Assembly (NCBI GenBank): GCA_022841505.1
Contig: JALHRK010000006.1
Span: forward strand, 1-46,930
DNA length: 46,930 nt
From: Saprospiraceae bacterium
GTDB lineage: Bacteria > Bacteroidota > Bacteroidia > Chitinophagales > Saprospiraceae
Direction of reading: 5' to 3'
Below the pieces are notes generated by a model. It was not told the DNA's origin, did not search any database, and saw nothing but the letters and a program-made list of their open reading frames with translations. This document shows, piece after piece, positions 39,743 to 46,605 of the stretch. Within the stretch, counting starts at the first letter, position 1; the number at the start of each line of letters is the position of its first letter. The position numbers were made by a program, and so were the translations under genes.

Positions 39743-40680
39743 CTTACAAACTTAAAAAAGATCACATCTTAGCCCTTCGCACTTGCGATAAAGATTTGAA
39801 GGCTCACGGCGGTTTTCAATGGAGAGAAAAGGGCATTGTAACCGCACCTGATTTTAAGCCGATAACTGAATGCGGCAACGGACTACACGCCCTTGAGTGG
39901 GGCATCGGTGATGGTGGTTTGCTGGACTGGTCGGCAGAAGCTAAGTGGCTAATTGTCGAGGTCAAGCAGTCTGACGTTATTCAGTTGGACGGCAAGATCA
40001 AATTCCCATCGTGCAAAGTCGTTCATTGCGGCGATCAGTTATCAGCAACTTCATTTTTGTTAGATGTAAATAGCACCTTGCAAGGCGTGGTTGGTTCATT
40101 TGTCAAAGCTGGAAACTACGGCACGGCAACCGCTGGAAACTACGGCACGGCAACCGCTGGAAACTACGGCACGGCAACCGCTGGATACAGAGGCACGGCA
40201 ACCGCTGGAGACGAAGGCACGGCAACCGCTGGAACGCGAGGCACGGCAACCGCTGGAAACTACGGCACGGCAACCGCTGGAAACTACGGCACGGCAACCG
40301 CTGGAGACGAAGGCACGGCAACCGCTGGAACGCGAGGCACGGCAACCGCTGGAAACTACGGCACGGCAACCGCTGGAAACTACGGCACGGCAACCGCTGG
40401 ATACAGAGGCACGGCAACCGCTGGATACAGAGGCACGGCAACCGCTGGAAACTACGGCACGGCAACCGCTGGAAACTACGGCACGGCAACCGCTGGAGAC
40501 GAAGGCACGGCAACCGCTGGATACAGAGGCACGGCAACCGCTGGAGACGCAGGGGTCTTAATTATCACTTGGTGGGATGGTGGCAAACATCGACGTTCAA
40601 TCGGACACGTTACAGACGGCGGGTTAGAGCCAAACGTGAAGTATCGGCTGAATGATAAAGGGGAGTTTGTAAAGGTATGA
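39739..40680 (+). CDS. beta-solenoid repeat protein (DUF7666-like)
   Basis: This 313-residue protein starts with a folded N-terminal domain (about 1-115: KKDHILALRTCDKDLKAHGGFQW). It continues with 18 octapeptide repeats of the form AG-xx-GTAT in which only the two x residues vary (NY, YR, DE or TR). It ends with a short beta domain. The repeats are coded by a 24-bp tandem repeat and should form a regular solenoid. The family is seen in phages and bacteria. Function is unknown. Confidence 0.7.
   Translation: MTYKLKKDHILALRTCDKDLKAHGGFQWREKGIVTAPDFKPITECGNGLHALEWGIGDGGLLDWSAEAKWLIVEVKQSDVIQLDGKIKFPSCKVVHCGDQLSATSFLLDVNSTLQGVVGSFVKAGNYGTATAGNYGTATAGNYGTATAGYRGTATAGDEGTATAGTRGTATAGNYGTATAGNYGTATAGDEGTATAGTRGTATAGNYGTATAGNYGTATAGYRGTATAGYRGTATAGNYGTATAGNYGTATAGDEGTATAGYRGTATAGDAGVLIITWWDGGKHRRSIGHVTDGGLEPNVKYRLNDKGEFVKV
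40111..40542 (+). repeat. 24-bp tandem repeat, 18 units
   Basis: Each unit is GGA-NNNNNN-GGCACGGCAACCGCT and differs only at the six N bases: AACTAC, TACAGA, GACGAA or ACGCGA. The constant 18 bases are identical in all 18 units. The two-unit blocks suggest duplication by recombination or slippage. Confidence 0.9.
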
Positions 40681-40775
40681 GATTCCAACCAGATCGCGAG
40701 GACGTACTAGGGTTTGTCGCAATGTGCGTCCTGATATTCGGCTTTTGTTTGGTGGTGATAGTTTTCGGAGGGTGA
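40677..40775 (+). CDS. 32-residue membrane peptide
   Basis: The ATG overlaps the preceding stop (ATGA). Residues 11-31 (LGFVAMCVLIFGFCLVVIVF) form one transmembrane helix after a charged start. There is no known family. The overlaps support it as a real gene. Confidence 0.5.
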   Translation: MRFQPDREDVLGFVAMCVLIFGFCLVVIVFGG

Positions 40776-40778
40776 AAG

Positions 40779-40961
40779 GTGACGGCACAAGAACACATCG
40801 ACCGCTTAACAGAGTGGCAACGGCAAGCTGAGGAATATATCGAGGCCGCTACAAAGTATCTCGGTAAGTGTGAGCAGCACGAGCGGACATTTAGAGACTG
40901 TTTCACAGCAGAGGGCTGGGCAAAGGTGGAAGCGAGACGGACTAAGAAAAAGCGTAAATGA
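40779..40961 (+). CDS. small helical protein with basic tail
   Basis: A GTG start with GGAGGG upstream gives 60 residues. It has amphipathic helices and a strongly basic C-terminus (ARRTKKKRK). It overlaps the next gene by 4 bp. A DNA-binding or chaperone role is possible. No family is recognised. Confidence 0.5.
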   Translation: MTAQEHIDRLTEWQRQAEEYIEAATKYLGKCEQHERTFRDCFTAEGWAKVEARRTKKKRK

Positions 40962-41203
40962 ATTGGAACAACATACGCCGACAGGTAAAGAAAGACTTTG
41001 AACGGCTGGGCGTAACCAGATGCGAGAAATGCGAGGCAGCTTACCCGCTGGGATTCGCCCACAGATATAAACGGCGGTTTATCAAGACGGCAGAGGAAAT
41101 GAAAACGGTGGCGTTATTGTGCAATCCCTGTCACGAAAAGATCGAGTTTAGCGGACACGAGAATATGTTCGACGCAATCACGGAAATCATAGAGGCGAGA
41201 TGA
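40958..41203 (+). CDS. HNH-like zinc protein
   Basis: This 81-residue protein has Cys22/Cys25 (CEKC), His35 (FAHRYKRR), and Cys55-x-x-Cys58-His59 (CNPCHEKIEF), followed by GHENM. It is the minimal HNH/zinc-finger nuclease layout seen in many phage early regions. The nuclease function is uncertain. It may act in DNA processing or recombination. Confidence 0.6.
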   Translation: MNWNNIRRQVKKDFERLGVTRCEKCEAAYPLGFAHRYKRRFIKTAEEMKTVALLCNPCHEKIEFSGHENMFDAITEIIEAR

Positions 41204-41433
41204 GCAGATCAAATCCACAGGTAACAAAGCGAACGATAACGGATCGCAATGCACGGCTAGGCTTCGGGAAGTTCGCTAGTGAAACAGTGCAAGACGTTCT
41301 CGATAATGACCCCGGCTATTTACTTTGGCTGGATGAGAACACGGATATCGAGATAGCTTGCAACATCCTGACGGAGGCTCAGGAGAATTTGATACCAGAT
41401 CACGCATTTAAGAATTGGACTCAGAGAACTTAG
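41200..41433 (+). CDS. small conserved protein, DUF3820-like fragment
   Basis: This 77-residue protein contains LGFGKFASETVQDVLDNDPGYLLWLDENTDI, a pattern found in DUF3820-type and exonuclease-associated domains that often bind DNA. Its first six residues, MSRSNP, are identical to the start of the next gene at 41477, which suggests duplication. Confidence 0.5.
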   Translation: MSRSNPQVTKRTITDRNARLGFGKFASETVQDVLDNDPGYLLWLDENTDIEIACNILTEAQENLIPDHAFKNWTQRT

Positions 41434-41476
41434 CCGCATTAGTTCCGGCAATCAAAAAAAAGGTAAACGAGGGAAT

Positions 41477-42259
41477 ATGAGCAGAAGCAATCCAGAAACA
41501 ATTTTACAGAACCCGGCAGTGCGGTTTTTCGAGTGGAAAGGCGACACCGGCGAACTGAAATACTACGACCGCGAGAAGGAAGAGAACGTTATCGTGGCTA
41601 CGCCTTTCAGGTTCCTTGTTCTCGATAACGTGGCTCAGGTCGGCGGCGGTATCAAGAAGCATAACGAATACGTCGGGTACTTCTCAAACGCCGTGCGGGT
41701 TCGCAACATCAAGACGCATCCGCTAGTTGTGAAATCCAAGATCAACGGACACGTTAGCGTCGAGGCCGAGGGCGTTTGGGAGCATATCAAGGGCACTCTG
41801 CAAGGGGCGAAGTTCATTCAGGGGCTTTACATCGGATTCTTTGACGGTGACAAGTTGACAATCGGGTATCTGAAACTCAAAGGGGCTGCTAATTCGGCGT
41901 GGATAGATTTTAACAAGACGATCAATCGCCGGGACATCTGTGCCGGGGCGTACACGATCAAAGGACGTTCTGAGGAAAAACAGAACGGCAACACGACATA
42001 TTACGAGCCTGTCTTTAGCTGGACGGAACAGGTCAAGCCCGAAACGGAACAGGCCGCACTCGATCTTGATGTTGAGTTGCAGAAATACCTCACGGCATAT
42101 TTCGCCCAGCAAGCGTTGGTTGAACCATCCGAGCCTGAATATTCGGGTGAGTCGTTCGATGATATCGAGGAGCGTAAGGCAATCGCGGCATCGGCGGGCA
42201 ATGCGTCAACGTGGAAGGCCGCTGAGTTTGTTGACGATAGCGATTCGATACCCTTTTGA
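41477..42259 (+). CDS. ssDNA-binding protein candidate (SSB-like C-terminal tip)
   Basis: This 260-residue protein has a beta-rich N-terminal half (FRFLVLDNVAQVGGGIKKHNEYVGYFSNAVR) and an acidic end, FVDDSDSIPF. That matches the acidic SSB tip (DDDIPF) that recruits recombination proteins. No OB-fold motif can be proven by eye. Its position in the early region, next to HNH and coiled-coil proteins, supports ssDNA binding in recombination or replication. Confidence 0.6.
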   Translation: MSRSNPETILQNPAVRFFEWKGDTGELKYYDREKEENVIVATPFRFLVLDNVAQVGGGIKKHNEYVGYFSNAVRVRNIKTHPLVVKSKINGHVSVEAEGVWEHIKGTLQGAKFIQGLYIGFFDGDKLTIGYLKLKGAANSAWIDFNKTINRRDICAGAYTIKGRSEEKQNGNTTYYEPVFSWTEQVKPETEQAALDLDVELQKYLTAYFAQQALVEPSEPEYSGESFDDIEERKAIAASAGNASTWKAAEFVDDSDSIPF

Positions 42260-42264
42260 AAATT

Positions 42265-42738
42265 ATGAAGAAGTGTTTTAAGTGCGGCGTGATCGCTCCT
42301 CTATCCGAGTTCTATAAACATCCTCAGATGGCAGATGGGCACGTTAATAAATGCAAAGAATGCAACAAGGTGGATATGCGTCTTAGCTACGCAGCCCGTC
42401 CAGTTGAACAACGGAAGGCATATGAGCGATCACGGCTTGATAATCCCAAGCGGATTACAGCTAGAAAGAGGTACTTGGAACGGGTGGGGCCAGAAGTCCA
42501 ACGAGCTTACAAACAAAAATGGGTGAGTCATAACCGACATAAACGCTATGCTCAAAATCTTTTATCTAAGGCAGTGAGGGCCGGAAAGATTCAACGCCAG
42601 CCTTGTGAACGATGCGGGAGTCTAAGGGCACAAGGGCATCACGAGGATTATTCAAAACCGCTTGATGTGATATGGCTTTGCCCAAAACACCACGGAGAGA
42701 GACATCGAGAATTAAGAGATATGGGAGTTCAATTGTAA
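42265..42738 (+). CDS. HNH endonuclease with N-terminal zinc domain
   Basis: The protein has 157 residues from ATG 42265. The N-terminal CFKC...NKCKECN domain (Cys4, 7, 30, 33) and the phrase LPLSEF/PLSEFYKHPQMADGH match the domain of the HNH protein at 16421. The C-terminus has CERCG, HHEDYSKPLDVIWLCPKHHGERHRE, a complete HNH site. It is probably a mobile or restriction-like nuclease. Confidence 0.75.
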   Translation: MKKCFKCGVIAPLSEFYKHPQMADGHVNKCKECNKVDMRLSYAARPVEQRKAYERSRLDNPKRITARKRYLERVGPEVQRAYKQKWVSHNRHKRYAQNLLSKAVRAGKIQRQPCERCGSLRAQGHHEDYSKPLDVIWLCPKHHGERHRELRDMGVQL

Positions 42739-43097
42739 TGCCACAGCCAATAGAAAAAGAACTTTTAGAGATCGAGCAGACGCTATCAAACATAGAGCGG
42801 GAGTTCCCGAAGATAGCGAGAGACGCGGCACAGAAGCGGTTTGACCTTGAGATAGCGAGAGCCGAGGAAATGGACGCTATTGAACATCGGGCGATAGCTG
42901 ACGGGGCAAAGAAGCCCACGGTAGCGGTTATGGAGGCTCAAGTTGATATCGCTACACGGGAAGTGCTTGAGCAGTCACGGATGGCAACTGCGGAGCTGGA
43001 CATAGCAAAGGTGACGCTGAGCAGTGTGCAATCGAGATTATCGAGCATCCAGACAAGATCGAAGATGTTGCAGTCAGAGATGGCGTTAGCGAGATAG
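42738..43097 (+). CDS. coiled-coil protein
   Basis: From ATG 42738 (overlapping the preceding stop as TAATG) the 119-residue protein is almost all helical and heptad-like (LEIEQTLSNIEREFPKIARDAAQ, ATAELDIAKVTLSSVQSRLSSI). It is acidic. Such proteins occur beside phage recombination genes. The 42672 start would read back into the HNH gene. Function is unknown. Confidence 0.55.
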   Translation: MPQPIEKELLEIEQTLSNIEREFPKIARDAAQKRFDLEIARAEEMDAIEHRAIADGAKKPTVAVMEAQVDIATREVLEQSRMATAELDIAKVTLSSVQSRLSSIQTRSKMLQSEMALAR

Positions 43098-43102
43098 GCA
43101 TT

Positions 43103-43163
43103 TGCGGAAATGTGAACCAACGACAGCTCCGGGCGGTTTCCGCATCTTATTCATCCCGCCCGG
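43103..43163 (+). ncRNA. possible H-type pseudoknot with two 8-bp stems
   Basis: TGCGGAAA (43103-43110) pairs with TTTCCGCA (43137-43144). CCGGGCGG (43129-43136) pairs with CCGCCCGG (43156-43163). The arms interleave in pseudoknot order, and the two stems touch at 43136/43137, allowing coaxial stacking. Loop lengths are 18 and 11 nt. It starts six bases after the upstream gene's stop and heads the array that follows. Confidence 0.6.
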
Positions 43164-43740
43164 ACATTTTGAAAACTTAGTTTGGCGGCTCAATGAGGGC
43201 ATTGGTAGTAAACGGGCTGAGGGGTAATGCATGCGAGAAACCCTGAAACGAAATAGACCTTTGAGCGACCTGATAGCCACCAAAAAACAGAGGCGGTGTC
43301 CAGTGGTAGAACGACTATCGGACGTGCAGGCGAAAGAGTCCGAGCCGCTTCTGACATTTTGAAAAAGTTATGGCGTAGGTGGCGGAATTAGACGCACAAG
43401 ACGGTAATCAAACCATCGGGGCAGACTTTTCAGGGAATCGTGCTAGCCCATTGGACTGGAACGAGCTGCCTTTGCAAGTAACCAATCTTGCCCTACGCCT
43501 TCCAATTCACCACAAGCACCGGGCGGCAGCGTGGTGGAACGGCTTAAAATAGGCCGCCCGGTTATTTGAAAAGTTTATATGGCAGACTCCAGCGACCGCG
43601 AGGCGTTGGCAGGGGGTTTTGTAGCATGTCACCCTGTGCCGTTAAGTCTGCCTTCCAATATCTGCCTAACGGCGGATGACACGGTGAGTTCTTCACACCG
43701 ATTCTCCAATTAGGGCGGTATCGGTATATCGCCCCTTTTT
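43164..43740 (+). ncRNA. tandem array of tRNA-like multi-arm RNA elements
   Basis: No protein frame is credible here. Three near-identical spacers of the form ATTTTGAAAA...TTA (18 nt at 43164, 43354 and 43563) each precede a stem-bounded element beginning GGC. The outer stems are TTGGCGGCT/AGCCACCAA (43182-43190/43275-43283, one mismatch), CAGAGGCGG/CCGCTTCTG (43288-43296/43345-43353), GGCGTAGG/CCTACGCC (43372-43379/43492-43499), ACCGGGCGGC/GCCGCCCGGT (43518-43527/43553-43562) and GGCAGACT/AGTCTGCC (43581-43588/43645-43652). Two end in TTCCA. D-arm- and T-arm-like hairpins are seen, but no standard T-loop. The array ends at a terminator. Confidence 0.5.
43713..43740 (+). terminator. intrinsic terminator ending the RNA array
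   Basis: GGGCGGTAT (43713-43721) pairs with ATATCGCCC (43726-43734) in a 9-bp stem with one G-T pair and a CGGT tetraloop, followed by CTTTTT. It precedes the ribosome site of the gene at 43758. Confidence 0.8.
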
Positions 43741-43757
43741 CAAAAGGAGTTTAAGTT

Positions 43758-44051
43758 ATGAATTTCGACGCAATAGACACGGCAGATGATGCCTATATGG
43801 TACGCGTAGGAACGGCGGCGGCATTGATCGCGGCTTTGATGTCAGACGGGCAAACAAGGACGGCGGCTGAAATATCCAGATCACTACCTGAAAAACATCG
43901 CGGGTGTGAATTCTGGTCGGCGTTAAAGTCTTTGAAAATTGACGGGAAAGTAGATTACGACGAATACGCGGCGGCTCCGACAAGGGTTCACGCCAGGTCA
44001 ATGCGGCGAATGATGCCACGTACAAAAAATCCATATAACAGAACGAGATAA
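43758..44051 (+). CDS. small winged-helix-like protein
   Basis: The 97-residue protein follows a good ribosome site (AAAAGGAG). TAAALIAALMSDGQTRTAAEISRSLPEKHRGCEFWSALKSLKIDGKVDY looks like a winged-helix reader, and the end is basic. It may regulate transcription. It lies directly after the RNA array terminator. Confidence 0.5.
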   Translation: MNFDAIDTADDAYMVRVGTAAALIAALMSDGQTRTAAEISRSLPEKHRGCEFWSALKSLKIDGKVDYDEYAAAPTRVHARSMRRMMPRTKNPYNRTR

Positions 44052-44126
44052 CGCCATCGGTTAGTAAATGCCAGCCGTATCCTGACGTGATATTTGGGGA
44101 AAACCATAAGGGACAGATTTAAGAAT

Positions 44127-44243
44127 ATGCCTAGAGCAATACAAAGAATGGCGGGGCTGTTATGGCCTGTAACGTTAGTAGGTTTATGCGTAGTCACGCC
44201 GTGGCTGGTGGTTAAGAGTTATCGAGAGTTGAGAGGGAAATGA
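44127..44243 (+). CDS. 38-residue membrane peptide
   Basis: The frame MPRAIQRMAGLLWPVTLVGLC has a basic N-terminus and one transmembrane helix (residues 9-29), then a basic end. The stop overlaps the next gene (ATGA). It is probably co-translated with the next membrane protein. No family is recognised. Confidence 0.45.
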   Translation: MPRAIQRMAGLLWPVTLVGLCVVTPWLVVKSYRELRGK

Positions 44244-44458
44244 GCAAATTAACAAAAAAACAAAAAGCAGGGTGTTTGATCGGGATGGTTACGTTGTTTC
44301 TGAGGTTCCCGTTAGCGTGGGCATCGGCATATTTAATGTTAGTACACGTTCAGGCAACGGATGTGATGTGGCTATTGTTCTGGATTGCTGTGCCGCTAAC
44401 TATTGTTATCGAGGTGATGGGTACAGTAGCAAAAGGCATCTTTGGTGAGGATACATAG
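44240..44458 (+). CDS. two-TM membrane protein
   Basis: This 72-residue protein has two hydrophobic segments (about 12-35 and 42-63: MLVHVQATDVMWLLFWIAVPLTIVIEVM). It starts inside the previous stop and ends the membrane pair. It may protect the host from superinfection, but nothing in the sequence shows this. Confidence 0.55.
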   Translation: MSKLTKKQKAGCLIGMVTLFLRFPLAWASAYLMLVHVQATDVMWLLFWIAVPLTIVIEVMGTVAKGIFGEDT

Positions 44459-44741
44459 AGTTTAGGCGATGCGGCTCCGGCGTTAGCGTGAGAGTGCGGT
44501 AATACGCGGCATCGCTCTTACGTTATCAAAGATCGGAGATGGCAGCCCGTAACGTGCGAATAGTCCTAAGACTGCCATTTTTGTATCGGCTACTGAGATA
44601 TGCGAAACGCAGGGGACGTGTAACTTCACCGATGGTGTGTATCAGGTTATTGGCTAACCATCATCGCTGGTTGCGATAGGTAAAGCATAGGTCAAGTAAA
44701 AGGGCGGTTAAACGGGAAACTTGAGGGGGTTTATTGAATAA
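44459..44741 (+). ncRNA. structured non-coding gap
   Basis: The 283-base gap has no good frame. It contains GCGATGC/GCATCGC (44466-44472/44509-44515), TGGCAG (44540-44545) with CTGCCA (44572-44577) followed by TTTTTG, which looks like a terminator, and a small AACCA/TGGTT hairpin near 44658. It may be another RNA gene or leader. Confidence 0.4.
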
Positions 44742-45185
44742 ATGCGAGATTCAAGATCGGTAATGACAAACGCAGTCAAGGGCATCGACGTTAGCGAACT
44801 AGCGGTGGAAATGGATGTCAGTTCGCCCAGAATGTACGAGATTCTAGGCCGCGATAACCCTTACCCAAAAGCGAAACGGCTGATAAAGGCAATCGGCAAA
44901 TTCAGCACATCGGGAATCCGGCTTATACGGGCTGATATGGAAACGCTGTTTCAGAGCATCTTGAGCGAATGCAGCGAGGAAGCAGAAGCCGTCGATCTAC
45001 ACAAAGAAGCCTACGAGGCGGTTAATGCGTGTTTAGTCGGCAAGGCTCCGGCAGAGCGGGCAAGGGAACTTCGAGAGCTTATCGCGATATCACAGACGAT
45101 GCTGGGCGAATTGAATAGAGAAGATGAAATGACACCGCGAGAAAAGGCACAGGCTAACACGGTGCGAAAGTTTGCGAGGCGGTAA
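44742..45185 (+). CDS. HTH regulator-like protein
   Basis: This 147-residue protein has a helix-turn-helix-like start (DVSELAVEMDVSSPRMYEILGRDNPYPKAKRLIKAI) like phage CII/regulatory proteins, and a helical C-terminus. The stop overlaps the methyltransferase ATG. It may control late early-region genes or the lysogeny decision. Confidence 0.55.
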   Translation: MRDSRSVMTNAVKGIDVSELAVEMDVSSPRMYEILGRDNPYPKAKRLIKAIGKFSTSGIRLIRADMETLFQSILSECSEEAEAVDLHKEAYEAVNACLVGKAPAERARELRELIAISQTMLGELNREDEMTPREKAQANTVRKFARR

Positions 45186-45832
45186 TGACAGAAACCTATC
45201 AAATGGATTGTATGGACTATATGCGGGAACTTCCTGACAAGGCGTTCGATCTCGCTATTTGCGACCCGCCGTATGGGATTGATATCAATCGGTCGGGCAG
45301 GTTAGTGAAGGAGCGTGGATGGGAATACAAAGACTGGGATTCAGCCGTGCCGAATGATTCATATTTTCTCGAACTGCGACGAACGACCGTCAATCAAATC
45401 ATTTGGGGCGGTAACTACTTTCCCTTAGGGCCGACGCGGTGTTATTTGCTTTGGGATAAGCAGCAACCAGAAGGTGTTTCGTTTGCAAGCTGTGAAATGG
45501 CGTGGACTTCGTTTGATGCATCGGCAAAGACGTTTTATTACCGAACGCAGGGCGGAACACGCATTCACCCAACACAAAAGCCCGTAGCCCTTTACAAATG
45601 GCTCCTACAAAACTACGCAAAGCCCGGCGATAGGATTCTTGACACGCATTTGGGCTCAGGTTCGTCACGTATCGCGGCTTACGATCTTGGCTTCGATTTC
45701 GTCGGCATCGAGCTAGATAAAGATTATTTCGAGGCACAGGAAAAGCGATTCGCGGAACACATTAAACAACCTAATTTCTTTACACCGACAGTAGCAAACG
45801 CGGTACAGGAAAGTTTGCTCAATATGGGCTAA
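45185..45832 (+). CDS. DNA methyltransferase (DPPY type)
   Basis: This 215-residue enzyme should methylate adenine N6 or cytosine N4 in DNA using AdoMet. It has DPPY at 27-30 (motif IV), HPTQKP at 128-133 and ILDTHLGSGS at 151-160 (motif I, order DPPY first, i.e. beta class). There is no partner nuclease nearby, so it is likely an orphan phage enzyme that protects its DNA or modifies regulation. The specificity cannot be read by eye. Confidence 0.85.
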   Translation: MTETYQMDCMDYMRELPDKAFDLAICDPPYGIDINRSGRLVKERGWEYKDWDSAVPNDSYFLELRRTTVNQIIWGGNYFPLGPTRCYLLWDKQQPEGVSFASCEMAWTSFDASAKTFYYRTQGGTRIHPTQKPVALYKWLLQNYAKPGDRILDTHLGSGSSRIAAYDLGFDFVGIELDKDYFEAQEKRFAEHIKQPNFFTPTVANAVQESLLNMG

Positions 45833-45857
45833 TGAATAGCAAAAAACAGGCTAATTG

Positions 45858-45866
45858 TGCTATAAT
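45858..45866 (+). promoter_or_regulatory. extended -10 promoter candidate
   Basis: TGC-TATAAT (45858-45866) is an extended -10 element after the methyltransferase. The -35 region (AGCAAA) is poor. It would read into a leader with an inverted repeat that traps the next ribosome site. Confidence 0.45.
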
Positions 45867-45876
45867 ACAAGACGAG

Positions 45877-45929
45877 CCGAAACAGTGCGTCAACACCGTT
45901 CCAGCTCTAACCACGATTACCTGTTTCGG
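45877..45929 (+). promoter_or_regulatory. hairpin that may hide the ribosome site of the 45938 gene
   Basis: CCGAAACAG (45877-45885) is the reverse complement of CTGTTTCGG (45921-45929). The final GG is also part of the ribosome site CGGAGG (45927-45932) of the next gene. When folded, the stem would partly block translation. Confidence 0.5.
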
Positions 45930-45937
45930 AGGCAATG

Positions 45938-46264
45938 ATGGCTAAGACAAGTCTAACCAATTTTAAATCCAACGACAATTTAGTACAGGCTACGCTTTTC
46001 GATAGCCCGACGTTTTCTTTTGACGGATACACGTATGACCCGGCAAAGGATGGCGAACGTTTAGCTACATTGCAACAGCGGGTAATGCGAACAATGGCAA
46101 GCGGGCATTGGTACACGTTACGGGCATTGCAAGCGATATGCGGCGGTAGTGAAACATCGATATCAGCTCGGATACGTGATTGCAGGAAGTCTCGCTGGGG
46201 CAATCGTGTGATCGAGACAAGGCGAACGGCTGAACCGGGCGTTTGGGAATATAGGATGAAATGA
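45938..46264 (+). CDS. small winged-helix-like protein
   Basis: From ATG 45938 the protein has 108 residues, or 109 from 45935. RVMRTMASGHWYTLRALQAICGGSETSISARIRDCRKSRWGNRVIETRR is a winged-helix reader typical of phage DNA-binding proteins. The stop overlaps the resolvase ATG. It may assist the resolvase or regulate. Confidence 0.6.
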   Translation: MAKTSLTNFKSNDNLVQATLFDSPTFSFDGYTYDPAKDGERLATLQQRVMRTMASGHWYTLRALQAICGGSETSISARIRDCRKSRWGNRVIETRRTAEPGVWEYRMK

Positions 46265-46605
46265 AATTCCCAATAAAAACAATATCTGAGGCCAACGCCC
46301 GTGAGCATTGGGGGGCGAAGCAAAAACGCAAGAAATCGCAACAACACGATTTTGCGATGCTCTGGCGAACGTTCAAGCCTGACATCTCATTGCCCGCCAA
46401 GATCATTTTCACGCGGTACTCGTGCAAGCTGCTGGATGCCGATAATCTCGCGGGAAGTTTCAAGCACGTACAGGATGCGTTGGCGAAAGAATTGGGAATA
46501 GATGACGGCCTGCTTAAGTGGGAATACAGGCAAGAAAAGATTGCTAAACGCGAACATTATTTTACGGTTAGCTGGGAGGCAATGGAATGTTCGATGACTG
46601 CCTAA
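46261..46605 (+). CDS. rusA: Holliday junction resolvase, RusA-like
   Basis: This 114-residue protein should cleave Holliday junctions. LLDADNLAGSFKHVQDALAKELGIDDGLLKW carries the conserved Asp59/Asp61 (DxDN), Lys68, Asp72 and Asp81/82 of RusA. It is short but within the family range. It overlaps the winged-helix gene by 4 bp and the next by 19 bp. Confidence 0.8.
   Translation: MKFPIKTISEANAREHWGAKQKRKKSQQHDFAMLWRTFKPDISLPAKIIFTRYSCKLLDADNLAGSFKHVQDALAKELGIDDGLLKWEYRQEKIAKREHYFTVSWEAMECSMTA

Noticed and set aside
40111-40542. Regular repeats that could be mistaken for a CRISPR array
   Set aside because: The 18-bp constant parts are separated by only six bases drawn from four variants, the repeats are in frame, and there are no cas genes.
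40091-40561. Long open frames in other frames (156 residues forward, 144 residues reverse) across the 24-bp repeats
   Set aside because: Repeats with a length divisible by three keep all frames open. The solenoid frame is the one that continues into folded domains.
43372-43504. A normal tRNA-Leu gene
   Set aside because: The D-loop lacks GG, the T-loop is not TTCRA-like, the element is about 130 nt and the end reads TTCCA rather than N-CCA. I call it tRNA-like only.
43579-43713. 44-codon frame starting ATG 43579 inside the RNA array
   Set aside because: Its codons run through three paired stems and it has no ribosome site. The structure explains the sequence better.
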